64,000 nucleotides of DNA, taken from contig NZ_KV880637.1 of assembly GCF_001907695.1 (NCBI RefSeq), forward strand, positions 1,426,001-1,490,000. Reading direction: 5' to 3'. A program made the translations under genes and the position numbers. Shown in pieces: positions 8,147 through 16,691 of the stretch. Source of the DNA: Thalassospira sp. TSL5-1. GTDB taxonomy: Bacteria; Pseudomonadota; Alphaproteobacteria; Rhodospirillales; Thalassospiraceae. The number at the start of each line of letters is the position of its first letter. Position 1 is the stretch's first letter. The notes beneath the pieces were generated by a model. It was given only the letters and a program-made list of their open reading frames with translations. It searched no databases and was not told where the DNA came from.

Positions 8147-10331
8147 GCCTTCAGGCCTGCCATTGGACGGGGCAACCGTCATGGCCACACTGGTGGACGA
8201 AGGATTGGCCCTCATGGCCGGGGTGGGCAGTGCCATGCCCGCCACGATTGATGTTTACCTTAACGGGTCGCCCGATGCCAAGGTGCAGGCTTCCCTGATC
8301 AGTTGGCGTCGTAATGACAGTTCGGCTGATTCCGCCTTTGGTTTTATCGCCTTGCTGCCGCTGGTCAATGTTAGTGGGGGCCGCCTTAAAAAGGTGGTGT
8401 TCCGTCGCCCCGGCCAACCGGCTGAATATGCCATTGAAAGCCGGGGGCAGGGCCTGGAGGCGATATTGTCTGCCGTGGCGGAACAGTCCGGTGCGTCCTT
8501 TGCCGGGGTGATGGATGGCGTGATCGAGGCGCTGTTGGCCGGTAAAACCAACAAAAAACGCTTGCGCACGGTGGCCGCACTGGTCCGCATCGCAGCGAGC
8601 AGCAACGGCTTTGTCGAAGTCCTGGGTGGGCTTGAAGATAACGAACTTTATATTCAGGGCTGGTCCAGCAACTTTCCGCATGGCCGCACCCGTGTGATCG
8701 CGATTGAGGATGGCCCGGTACTGGCCGAATTGACCAGTGCGGAATTCCAGCGTGATGATCTGGGCGAAGATGCCGCCGGGGTTATTGGCTTGCTTGAGAC
8801 CGAACGGGTGGTTAAACCGGAAAAATTGCAGCGCATTTATTTCCGGGGCAAGGATGGCTGGTACGGGATCGAGGTCTATCAGCAGCGTGTGCTGGTCGCC
8901 CCGCGTGATGTCCCGGCGCATATCCGGTCTGTCTTGGGCCGGGTCAAGGCATCGGATCATATCCTGGAGCAAATGCAGCTTGCCGCCCATCGCTTTGATG
9001 GCCGTGATACGGTCTCCGACCTTGACCGTCCCATTCGTGTCGGCATCGACTTTGCGTTGGTGATTGAAGGCAGTGGTATTCTGGTTTCCGGCTGGATGCT
9101 GGACCCGGACCGTGGGGTCAATGAAATCAACCTGCGTGTGGGCCAGGACAGCATTCGCATTGACGATAGCTGGACCCGCCAGACCCGCCCGGATGTGACC
9201 GAAGCCTTCATCAATGATCCGATGTTTTCCGGCATGAATTCGGCGCGCAACAGCCACGGTTTTTTGGTGTTCTGCCCGCTGGCCGATACCCCGGCATCTG
9301 ATCAGCCGATTTATCTGGAATTCAACATTACTGACAGTTTCCCTGCCTATTGTCCGCTTAATCCGACCCGGGCATCGGCACGTCAGGCCCTTTCACGTGT
9401 TTTGCCGTCGCTGGACCCGCGATCTGTTACGGCATCAAGCAGCATTGAACGCCAGTTTGGCCCGATGCTGCAAAATATGACGGCGCAAAGCCCGTTTGCC
9501 ATTGATGTGCATGACATTGGCAATTTTGATGAAAATGCCCCCGTCACCCTGATTGTTGGCGCGGATGACACGATTGGCGATATGGGTGTGACCATCGCGC
9601 TTTTGGGCCTGGACCCGGAAACGCGCAAATTGCCCATCGTTATTGCTGGTCCGGCGGAAAGTTTTGATCAGGTTGGTAGCGACATGTTGCGCCTGGCAGC
9701 CTTTTACAAACTGAATGTGCGTTTCGTTTTTGCCGAAGGTGTCGAGGATTATTGCGATGCGCTGGAAGTCGGTGTGAAAGCCACCAAATCCGATGCCGTT
9801 TGTTTGATGTCTGTGCATGTATTGCCGCGCGAAAAGGGCTGGTTTGGCCCGCTTTTGAATGCCTATCGCAAGCGCGGCAGCAAGGGGGCGGTTTGCCCGA
9901 CCATTTTGTTTGAAGATGATTCCGTGCGCTGGGCCGGCACCTGGATCGAGGAAGGGCCGGAAGGCAAATATCTGGCAGATCGTTATGTGGGTTATCCGCG
10001 TGCGGTGTTAACCGATGCCGAACCCTGCGAGGTCAGTGCCGGGACGGTGGAATGCTGCATTTTGCCGCGTGCGGCCTTTCTGGATGTAAAGGGATTTACC
10101 CGTGGATATATCGGCCCGTCGGAAAAGGGCCTGGATATTGCGCTGAAATTGCGCATGGCCGGAACGCCATCCTACTGGCTGCCGGAAGTTGAATTATTGG
10201 GCAGTGAACAATCCATAACGTCCACGCCCGCCTGGGAGGAACTTTCGCATCGTTTGGACCGCTGGGCGTTTGATCGCCGCTGGTCTTTGGTCGTTTCAAA
10301 TTTGCGGAGCCACAATCATGCCGTCGACTGA
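8139..10331 (+). CDS. Multi-module protein with degenerate GT2-like domain (probable pseudo-glycosyltransferase)
   Basis: A 730-residue protein that follows the 674 gene product in layout. The N-terminal ~440 residues hold two or three beta modules with YIQGWSSNFP and LVSGWMLDPDRG motifs. The C-terminal ~260 residues line up with the GT2 domain of the 674 protein: LPREKGWFGPLL against IPHRTGWLGTMA, PTILFEDDSVRWAGTWIE against PKLLFEDGSLQHAGMYFA. However, the metal-binding NSD is replaced by SVH (558-560), the NGGYARACNSG stretch by GVEDYCDALEVG, and EDSD by EKGLD. Catalysis therefore looks lost, and a regulatory or sugar-binding role is my inference. The start at 8139 is set by AGGAGAG about 6 bp upstream; it overlaps rfbA by 8 bp and the next gene by 14 bp. 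Confidence 0.75.
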   Translation: MSEPSGLPLDGATVMATLVDEGLALMAGVGSAMPATIDVYLNGSPDAKVQASLISWRRNDSSADSAFGFIALLPLVNVSGGRLKKVVFRRPGQPAEYAIESRGQGLEAILSAVAEQSGASFAGVMDGVIEALLAGKTNKKRLRTVAALVRIAASSNGFVEVLGGLEDNELYIQGWSSNFPHGRTRVIAIEDGPVLAELTSAEFQRDDLGEDAAGVIGLLETERVVKPEKLQRIYFRGKDGWYGIEVYQQRVLVAPRDVPAHIRSVLGRVKASDHILEQMQLAAHRFDGRDTVSDLDRPIRVGIDFALVIEGSGILVSGWMLDPDRGVNEINLRVGQDSIRIDDSWTRQTRPDVTEAFINDPMFSGMNSARNSHGFLVFCPLADTPASDQPIYLEFNITDSFPAYCPLNPTRASARQALSRVLPSLDPRSVTASSSIERQFGPMLQNMTAQSPFAIDVHDIGNFDENAPVTLIVGADDTIGDMGVTIALLGLDPETRKLPIVIAGPAESFDQVGSDMLRLAAFYKLNVRFVFAEGVEDYCDALEVGVKATKSDAVCLMSVHVLPREKGWFGPLLNAYRKRGSKGAVCPTILFEDDSVRWAGTWIEEGPEGKYLADRYVGYPRAVLTDAEPCEVSAGTVECCILPRAAFLDVKGFTRGYIGPSEKGLDIALKLRMAGTPSYWLPEVELLGSEQSITSTPAWEELSHRLDRWAFDRRWSLVVSNLRSHNHAVD

Positions 10332-11643
10332 TTTGCGTGTGCTGGTCATCTCCCACGGTCATCCCAGTCTGTCGCTGGGCGGGGCCGAAGTCGGGTCTTA
10401 TAACCTGCATAAGGGACTGAACGAACTCGACGGTGTCGAGAGCTTTTATCTGGCACGGGTGGGGCATCCGGTGCCGCGCCACGGGGCATCCGCTCTGATG
10501 AGCCTGCGCCAGAAAGACAATGAAATTCTTTATCACGCGGAAAATTATGATCATTTTTTGCTATCAAACCGCAGCACCGGCGAAATTGACCGCGACCTTT
10601 TGCGGTTTGTGAAGGATTACAACCCCGATGTGGTGCATTTTCACCATGTGTTGGGGCTGGGCATGGAAACGATCTATGCGGTGCGCGAAGCCCTGCCGGA
10701 TGCTGCGATTTTCTTTACCTTCCACGAATTTCTGACCATGTGCCACAATCACGGCCAGATGGTTAAAAGTGGCGGGCACAAACTGTGTAACCGGGCCAGC
10801 CCGATTGATTGCAATGGCTGTTTCGCCAATATTTCCCCGGCATCCTTCCTGCGGCGTGAACGCTTTATCAAATCCATGCTGGACCTGGCCGACCATTATG
10901 TATCGCCCAGCCAGTTTTTGGCGGACCGTTTCATCGATTGGGGCCTGGATGCCGATAAAATGTCGGTCATTGAAAATGGCCTGGATATTGACAAACAGGC
11001 CGCCCTTCGCCCGCTGACCAAGGCGCAACCGCGTCGTTCCCGCTTTGCCTATTTTGGTCAGTTAACGATGTTCAAGGGTGCCGATGTGCTGCTCGATGCG
11101 GTGGGGCGTGTGCCGGAATCCATCTGGGGCGATGATGCCCGTTTGATGATCTTTGGTGGCAACCTTGATCGCCAACCCCTTGATTATCAGGAAAAAGTCA
11201 AAGACCTGATCGAAAAGGCGGGCGAGCGGGTGCGGTTTTATGGCGCCTATCAAAACACCGAAATGCCGCGCCTGATGGAAATGGCCGACTGGACCATTAT
11301 CCCGTCCATCTGGTGGGAAAATTCACCGATTGTTATTCAGGAAGCCTTCTTTCACGGGCGCCCCATGATCGCCAGTAACATTGGCGGCATGGCCGAAAAA
11401 ATCGAAGACGGGGTAAACGGCCTGCATTTCCGTGTTGGCAGTGCCGAAGACCTGGCCGACCGTTTGATAGAATGTCTGACAGACCAGACCTTGTGGGACC
11501 GGATGCACAACGGGATTCGTCGTGCGCCGACCTATATCGAATGCGCAGAACAGCATCTTGCGCAATATCGGGGGGTTCTCGAAAACCGCCCGTCCGCTGT
11601 CGCACCCGCTGCGACACCACACCAATCCGTGGTCGGGGCGTGA
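10318..11643 (+). CDS. Family 4 glycosyltransferase (GT-B), paralogue of the 4107 gene
   Basis: A 441-residue GT4 enzyme. LRVLVISHGHPSLSLGGAEV carries the N-terminal GGxE loop; PDVVHFHHV and FTFHEFLTMCHNHGQM match the acceptor half of the 4107 protein. The donor half has FAYFGQLTMFKGADVLL, IPSIWWENSPIVIQEAFFHG and SNIGGMAEKI (EX7E motif). A cysteine-rich insert (KLCN...IDCNGCF, residues ~160-180) differs from the paralogue. The ATG at 10318 is chosen because homology starts four residues later. It overlaps the pseudo-GT gene by 14 bp, so the two are likely translated together; the pair may act as a complex. Confidence 0.88.
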   Translation: MPSTDLRVLVISHGHPSLSLGGAEVGSYNLHKGLNELDGVESFYLARVGHPVPRHGASALMSLRQKDNEILYHAENYDHFLLSNRSTGEIDRDLLRFVKDYNPDVVHFHHVLGLGMETIYAVREALPDAAIFFTFHEFLTMCHNHGQMVKSGGHKLCNRASPIDCNGCFANISPASFLRRERFIKSMLDLADHYVSPSQFLADRFIDWGLDADKMSVIENGLDIDKQAALRPLTKAQPRRSRFAYFGQLTMFKGADVLLDAVGRVPESIWGDDARLMIFGGNLDRQPLDYQEKVKDLIEKAGERVRFYGAYQNTEMPRLMEMADWTIIPSIWWENSPIVIQEAFFHGRPMIASNIGGMAEKIEDGVNGLHFRVGSAEDLADRLIECLTDQTLWDRMHNGIRRAPTYIECAEQHLAQYRGVLENRPSAVAPAATPHQSVVGA

Positions 11644-11757
11644 CGGCTTTGCCTGTCACATCTTGAAGCGACCGGAACGTTAACCACGCCATAGCGCGAA
11701 AGAGTGTTGGCGAACGGAAAAAACAGCCCTCACTCATCAACTGCAAGGAGAAAGAAC

Positions 11758-12945
11758 ATGGCGCGCGTCCTCGTAATGATTCCCTCGGGCGAAGTCTACG
11801 ACCATGATTGTGTCCGCTGGTATAATTATCGCGATGTCCAGAAAAGCATTAACCACTATCACAATATTGGTGATGCCTTCGTGTTTGATTCATCACTCAA
11901 GCTGATGAACTTTGACAAGCTGGGTGTGTTGCCCATTGCCGATCCGAAAATGGAAGATATTGATCGCCTGCGCGAAGAATATGATTACGTCTTCCTGCGC
12001 GGTTCAAATTATATCCATTCCCATATGGACTGGCGCAATACGGTGGCGGTTCTTAAACGTCTGAAGCTGCCGGTTCTGGGCTTTGGCATTGGGGCACAGG
12101 CTCCGGTCAAGGGCAAGCTGGAGCTTTCCGAACAGACCAAAACCGTTTTGCATATGATGGCGGATTCAACCACCTCCATCGGGGTACGCGGGGCCTATAC
12201 CGCACAGGTTCTGTGGGACCTTGGCATTACCAATGTGCGTATTGTTGGCTGCCCGACAGCATTCCGTGCCAATAACCCCAACATGCGTATCAAACTGCCC
12301 GCATTGGAGGACGTTAAAAATGTGGGTGTGACGCTGCGTCGCGAAGTATCGCCCGCCTATGCACAGGATATTAAACGTTACCTGACCTTCCATCGGGACC
12401 TGGTCAAGGAACTGGCAAACCGGTTTGATGTGACCCTGATGGCCCAGGGCGAACCGGAGGAAAAGAAACTGGTTTTCGGCACGGACGTTCAAAAACAGGA
12501 AGCCATGCAGGCCCTGAAGGACAATGACTGGGTCAAGAACTGGTATCTTGATGATACGATGGAAAAGCTTTACCGGGAAAAGCTGTTCTATTCCGATGTG
12601 GTGTCGGATTACGAGGATTTGGTTCGTACGAAGGATTGCGTGCTGGGTTACCGTTTGCACGGCAACCTTATGGCATTGTCCAACGGTGTTCCATCCGTTT
12701 ACTTCACCTATGACAGCCGCACCGTCGAATTTGCCGAAACCTATCAAATCCCCAGCTATGACGTTTTCTCGCAAAAGGATTTCGTGCTGGAAGATTACTG
12801 GGACCAGTCCCTGTTTGACAAATTCAACCGCGCCTGGTTCCAGACCTATCGCGAAATGCAAACCTTCCTGAGCGAAAACAACATCGATCACAAGATGACC
12901 GATGTGATGGCATCGCAAAACCAGCCGCAGCGCAAAGTGGCCTGA
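11758..12945 (+). CDS. Polysaccharide pyruvyl transferase family protein (copy 1)
   Basis: A 395-residue protein of the polysaccharide pyruvyl transferase (CsaB/GumL-like) family, which transfers pyruvate from PEP to form ketals on cell-surface sugars; some members instead act as glycosyltransferase-like enzymes. Visible family features are NIGDAFVFDSSL near residue 37, DYVFLRGSNYI, LGFGIGAQAP, TTSIGVRGAYTAQVL, IVGCPTAF and the C-terminal GYRLHGNLMALSNGVPSVY, where the RxHG motif is typical. A strong AAGGAG site 7 bp upstream fixes the ATG. A 114-bp gap precedes it, so it may have its own promoter. It is paralogous to the gene at 14174. Confidence 0.85.
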   Translation: MARVLVMIPSGEVYDHDCVRWYNYRDVQKSINHYHNIGDAFVFDSSLKLMNFDKLGVLPIADPKMEDIDRLREEYDYVFLRGSNYIHSHMDWRNTVAVLKRLKLPVLGFGIGAQAPVKGKLELSEQTKTVLHMMADSTTSIGVRGAYTAQVLWDLGITNVRIVGCPTAFRANNPNMRIKLPALEDVKNVGVTLRREVSPAYAQDIKRYLTFHRDLVKELANRFDVTLMAQGEPEEKKLVFGTDVQKQEAMQALKDNDWVKNWYLDDTMEKLYREKLFYSDVVSDYEDLVRTKDCVLGYRLHGNLMALSNGVPSVYFTYDSRTVEFAETYQIPSYDVFSQKDFVLEDYWDQSLFDKFNRAWFQTYREMQTFLSENNIDHKMTDVMASQNQPQRKVA

Positions 12946-12959
12946 ATTTAAAAACCTCT

Positions 12960-12993
12960 GCATTGCCGCCAGCAAACAGGCGGGCGGCAATGC
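12960..12993 (+). other. Intergenic hairpin after pyruvyl transferase copy 1
   Basis: A perfect 11-bp inverted repeat: GCATTGCCGCC (12960-12970) and GGCGGCAATGC (12983-12993) with a 12-nt loop. No T-tract follows (CCCTTATTTG), so it is a poor intrinsic terminator. An mRNA-stabilising or partial-termination element that sets galE levels is possible. Confidence 0.75.
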
Positions 12994-13064
12994 CCCTTAT
13001 TTGCGGTTCATGGTCAAATTTACCCCGACCCCGACATGAACCGCCCTTGCAAGGAGGCAATAAA

Positions 13065-14060
13065 ATGACAGTACTTGTTACCGGTGGCGCAGGTTATATT
13101 GGCAGTCACGCCGCACTGGCTTTGCTTGATGCGGGGCGCAAGGTTGTAATCTTGGATAATCTCAGCCAGGGCCATCGCTGGGCGGTGCCCGCCGGGGCCG
13201 CCTTTGTCGAAGGCGATTGCGGCGACCTTGATCTGGTCTCGCGCGTTATTCGCGAACATGGTGTCACTGCCATCATGCACTTTGCCGGTTCCATCATTGT
13301 GCCGGAATCCGTGGTTTATCCGCTGGATTATTATTACAACAACACGGTCAATTCCCGGGCCCTGGCCCAGGCGGCGGTTGATAACAATGTCCGTCATTTT
13401 ATCTTTTCATCTACAGCAGGTGTGTACGGCGAACCGGCCAAAACCCCGATTTTGGAAGATTTCCCCTCCAAACCGATTTCGCCCTATGGCACGTCAAAAA
13501 TGATGACGGAAAAAATGCTGCAGGATGCTGCCGTGGCCTATGACTTCCGCTTTGTGGCCCTGCGTTATTTCAACGTTGCTGGGGCCGACCCGCAAGGCCG
13601 GGCCGGACAAACCTCGCGCAAGGCCACCCATCTGATCAAAATCGCCAGCCAGGCCGCCAGCGGTGTGCGCAGCCATTTGGATGTTTATGGTGATGATTAT
13701 CCGACCGAGGATGGCACCTGTGTGCGCGATTACATTCATGTCAGCGACCTTGCCAATGCCCATGTGCTGGCCCTGGAATATCTGGAAAAGGGTGGCGAAA
13801 GCGATGTGATGAATTGCGGTTATGGCCGTGGTTTCTCGGTTTATGAGGTGATTGATGCGGTTAAGCGTGTGTCGGGCAGTGATTTTACGGTGAACCTTGC
13901 CGAACGTCGTGCGGGCGACCCGGCAGCGTTGATTGCCGGGGCGGACCGCATTCGCGAGAAGCTTGGCTGGGAACCCAAATATGATGACCTTGATACCATC
14001 GTGACCCATGCGCTTGCCTGGGAAGAAAGCCTGAAACAGCGCCAGGCCAACGCCGCCTGA
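13065..14060 (+). CDS. galE: UDP-glucose 4-epimerase
   Basis: GalE interconverts UDP-glucose and UDP-galactose using bound NAD. The 331-residue protein begins TVLVTGGAGYIGSH (GxxGxxG) and has the catalytic SSTAGVYG serine region, the YGTSK Tyr/Lys pair (Y at about residue 147), LRYFNVAGAD, and the GalE-specific DGTCVRDYIHVSDLANAH. The ATG is fixed by AAGGAGG 8 bp upstream. I considered rfbB (dTDP-glucose dehydratase), but the RDYIHV and AGADP blocks are those of GalE. Hairpins flank the gene on both sides, so its dosage may be set separately from the two pyruvyl transferase genes. Confidence 0.95.
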   Translation: MTVLVTGGAGYIGSHAALALLDAGRKVVILDNLSQGHRWAVPAGAAFVEGDCGDLDLVSRVIREHGVTAIMHFAGSIIVPESVVYPLDYYYNNTVNSRALAQAAVDNNVRHFIFSSTAGVYGEPAKTPILEDFPSKPISPYGTSKMMTEKMLQDAAVAYDFRFVALRYFNVAGADPQGRAGQTSRKATHLIKIASQAASGVRSHLDVYGDDYPTEDGTCVRDYIHVSDLANAHVLALEYLEKGGESDVMNCGYGRGFSVYEVIDAVKRVSGSDFTVNLAERRAGDPAALIAGADRIREKLGWEPKYDDLDTIVTHALAWEESLKQRQANAA

Positions 14061-14118
14061 CATGGCAAAAACGGGGTGAAAACACCCTGACAAAACGCAA
14101 AAAATAAACGAGCAAATT

Positions 14119-14154
14119 GCCGAAATATGCACCGCATAGCGTGCATATTTCGGC
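14119..14154 (+). other. Perfect 14-bp hairpin upstream of pyruvyl transferase copy 2
   Basis: GCCGAAATATGCAC (14119-14132) is the exact reverse complement of GTGCATATTTCGGC (14141-14154), with an 8-nt loop CGCATAGC. It ends 7 bp before the CAGGAG ribosome-binding site of the 14174 gene and has no T-tract. In RNA it would sit directly 5' of the start region. As DNA it could also be an operator. Confidence 0.85.
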
Positions 14155-14173
14155 CCCGAGCAGGAGTTTCCAG

Positions 14174-15376
14174 ATGGTTGAAAATATCAAGCCGGGCCGC
14201 AAGCCCCGGATCGGCGTGCTTATGCCTGCGGGCAAGGTGGTTGATGGCCACGGTGTTGTCACCCACACCTTTGGTGCACCGCAGCGCGCAACCGAACTGT
14301 TTACCAATATTGGCGACTGTTTTGTCTATGACAGTTCACTGCGCATCCTTGATTATGCCGAACTTTACCCGATTTACGGCCAAAGCAGCGGCGGGCTGAG
14401 CCAGGAGCAGATCGAAAAGATCAATACCCTTGATTACATCTTTTTGCGCGGTTCGAACTACATTAACACCAATGGGCAGTGGGATGAAATCACGGCTGTT
14501 TTGGAAAAAACCAAGGTGCCGGTTATGGCCTTTGGCATTGGTGTCCAGGTGCCCGATAATTCCGACGAATATGTCAATGAATCAACCAAACGCTTCCTGC
14601 AACTGGTGGCGGACCGGTCCAAAACCATTGGCGTGCGTGGGGCCTTGTCGCGCAAGGCGCTGAATTCGATTGGCATTAAAAATGTGCGTATTTTTGGCTG
14701 CCCGACGGCGTTTCGCCATTGCAAACCGGAACTAAGCCTGCCGCGCCTTAAGGCCAGCGAGATTAAAAATCTTGGCTTTACTCTGCGCCGTAAAACGCAT
14801 GGCTTTGCCATGTTGCAGCGTTACATGCTGCGCACATTGGCGGAAAATTACCGTACCGAAATTTTATGTGCGGGCGAGCTGGAAGAAAAAGCCATTTTCT
14901 ATGCCCGCAGCAATCAGGTGAACAATCCCAAGCACGTCATGGAAAAGGCCGTTGCTAGCCTGATCAAGGAAAAATGGCTCTATGGCGAGAATGATCCGCT
15001 GCTGGATCTGTATCGTTCGTCGCTGAGCGTTTTTGAAACCGTCAGTGATTTTGAAGATGCCGAATGCCGCCAGGATGCCGTTACCGGTTTCCGCCTGCAT
15101 GGCAACCTTCTGGCTTTGGCAAACGAGGTTCCGGCCCTTTACATCACCTACGATACCCGGACCCGCGAATTCGTCAAAACACTGGGCATTCCGCATGTTG
15201 ACGGGCGCTATATCGACCGTTTCTCGTTCGAGGAAGCCTGGGACAACGCCGATTTTGATCTGTTTGAAAAAACCTATGCCGAACGGTTCAAGGATTTGAC
15301 CAAATTCCTTGATGAAAATGGCATGGCACATCGCCTGAGCCAGAACCCGACCCCAAACCTGAGCAAGGCGGCGTAA
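14174..15376 (+). CDS. Polysaccharide pyruvyl transferase family protein (copy 2)
   Basis: A 400-residue paralogue of the 11758 protein. The same ordered blocks appear: NIGDCFVYDSSLRI, DYIFLRGSNYI, MAFGIGVQVP, KTIGVRGALSRKAL, IFGCPTAFRH, FTLRRK and GFRLHGNLLALANEVPALY. The N-terminus has about 10 more residues than copy 1. Different substrates or a heteromeric enzyme would explain two copies in one locus. The ATG at 14174 is chosen over 14117 because CAGGAG lies just upstream and the longer version would be translated through the hairpin at 14119-14154. Confidence 0.85.
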   Translation: MVENIKPGRKPRIGVLMPAGKVVDGHGVVTHTFGAPQRATELFTNIGDCFVYDSSLRILDYAELYPIYGQSSGGLSQEQIEKINTLDYIFLRGSNYINTNGQWDEITAVLEKTKVPVMAFGIGVQVPDNSDEYVNESTKRFLQLVADRSKTIGVRGALSRKALNSIGIKNVRIFGCPTAFRHCKPELSLPRLKASEIKNLGFTLRRKTHGFAMLQRYMLRTLAENYRTEILCAGELEEKAIFYARSNQVNNPKHVMEKAVASLIKEKWLYGENDPLLDLYRSSLSVFETVSDFEDAECRQDAVTGFRLHGNLLALANEVPALYITYDTRTREFVKTLGIPHVDGRYIDRFSFEEAWDNADFDLFEKTYAERFKDLTKFLDENGMAHRLSQNPTPNLSKAA

Positions 15377-15385
15377 CCATGCCAA

Positions 15386-15428
15386 CGGAATGTGCAGGGA
15401 CCCTCCACGCCCTGCACATTCCGGCCCT
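15386..15428 (+). terminator. Strong hairpin with short T-run after pyruvyl transferase copy 2
   Basis: A perfect 14-bp stem, CGGAATGTGCAGGG (15386-15399) with CCCTGCACATTCCG (15410-15423), and a 10-nt loop. GCCCTTTTG follows, a run of only four T. It is probably a leaky intrinsic terminator between the pyruvyl transferase gene and the GTG-start gene at 15460. Confidence 0.65.
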
Positions 15429-15459
15429 TTTGTTGGCGACAATAGCGCGGATATGAAAA

Positions 15460-16653
15460 GTGCATAGAAACGCGATTATCGGATTTTTGGGAAGTGCCAT
15501 TCTGGCCGTAACGGCCGCCTGGCTTGTTCAATCGCCAAAGGCGCAGGAGCTGGATGTAAAGCTTGCCGGGCGCGATAGCGTTTTGTTTGATACAGCAATC
15601 AATGCCTGTGATGATTCCCATTTACCGGATGCCCCGGCACGCGCCTTTCGCGATGGGGAAGGGCGCATGGTGCTGTTTGCGCCCAATTTTCGCAATCGTG
15701 CCTTTGTCGGCCAAAACCTTGAAAACCTGCATAAGGATTGCAACAGCCGGTTTAAGGCCGCAGGCAAGGCCGACCCGGGCCTGCTGGATGACCGCACCTG
15801 GCTTCATGCCATTTATACCGACGATGGTGAAACGGTTTATGCCCTGGGCAGTGCCAGTTTCATGCCCTATCGCCATGACATGCCCTGCAAGGATGCCACC
15901 CAGCGCACCGATTGCTGGATCAACGGGCTTGTTACTCTGAAATCAACCGATGGCGGGCGGCATTTTACCTATCAGGCGCAACCGCCGCATCATGCCCCGT
16001 TTCCGCCGCCAATGGCTTATCGCGATGACCGCAAACATGCGCCAAGCTATGTGACGGCCACCAATATCGTGCGCTGGAAGGATTATCTTTATACTATCCT
16101 GTGGCGACGTGGGGTGGATTTCAAATCATCGCGCAATTGTTTGGCCCGTGCCCATGTCGATGACCCGCGAAGCTGGCAATTGTGGAATGGCAAAAAGTTC
16201 GTCGATGCCGCGCGCCTGACGCCCCATAACGGGTGGGAAGTGTATCAAACCGATTGCGCCCGTGTTGGCCCCTATGGGCTGACATCGATCAGGGGCATTG
16301 TACGCCATGAAGCCAGCAACACTTTTATCGCAGTGTATAAACACCGCCGTAAACACAAAGACGGCAGTTCTGAACACGGCATTTATTATTCAACGTCAAA
16401 GGACATGATCACCTGGTCCATGCCCCGTCTTTTGCTCCCGGCGGACCTAAAGCCCGATGCCGGGCCGGGCGACAGCTATGTGGCCTATCCATCCATCATT
16501 GATGAAGACAGCAAAGACCGCATTTTTGGCACGGTGGATGATCAGGCCAGCCTGCTTTACGTCAAATTCGTGCCGGTAAAGCGCAACGGCAAATGGGGCA
16601 TGACCCGCCAGCTTATGCGCCAGCCCATCCGCTTTACCAATGACGAAAAGTAG
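15460..16653 (+). CDS. Secreted beta-propeller-like protein with an Asp-box
   Basis: A 397-residue protein starting with GTG. Residues 1-30 form a signal peptide or signal anchor (hydrophobic IIGFLGSAILAVTAAWL). Later segments alternate short strands typical of a beta-propeller, and residues 162-169 (STDGGRHF) fit the Asp-box S/T-x-D-x-G-x-x-F/W of sialidase-type propellers; YYSTSKDMITW is a weaker second copy near residue 310. This suggests a periplasmic glycan-binding or glycan-cleaving protein that works on the locus product. No catalytic residues can be assigned with confidence. The ribosome-binding site is weak (GAAAAG). Confidence 0.6.
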   Translation: MHRNAIIGFLGSAILAVTAAWLVQSPKAQELDVKLAGRDSVLFDTAINACDDSHLPDAPARAFRDGEGRMVLFAPNFRNRAFVGQNLENLHKDCNSRFKAAGKADPGLLDDRTWLHAIYTDDGETVYALGSASFMPYRHDMPCKDATQRTDCWINGLVTLKSTDGGRHFTYQAQPPHHAPFPPPMAYRDDRKHAPSYVTATNIVRWKDYLYTILWRRGVDFKSSRNCLARAHVDDPRSWQLWNGKKFVDAARLTPHNGWEVYQTDCARVGPYGLTSIRGIVRHEASNTFIAVYKHRRKHKDGSSEHGIYYSTSKDMITWSMPRLLLPADLKPDAGPGDSYVAYPSIIDEDSKDRIFGTVDDQASLLYVKFVPVKRNGKWGMTRQLMRQPIRFTNDEK

Positions 16654-16691
16654 GGTGCAAATCCCCAAACTCCAATCAAGGAACCAAATTC

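Noticed and set aside
13065-14060. Possible rfbB (dTDP-glucose 4,6-dehydratase), which would complete the rhamnose pathway
   Set aside because: The motifs (GAGYIGSH, RYFNVAGADP, GTCVRDYIHVSDLANAH) are those of GalE.
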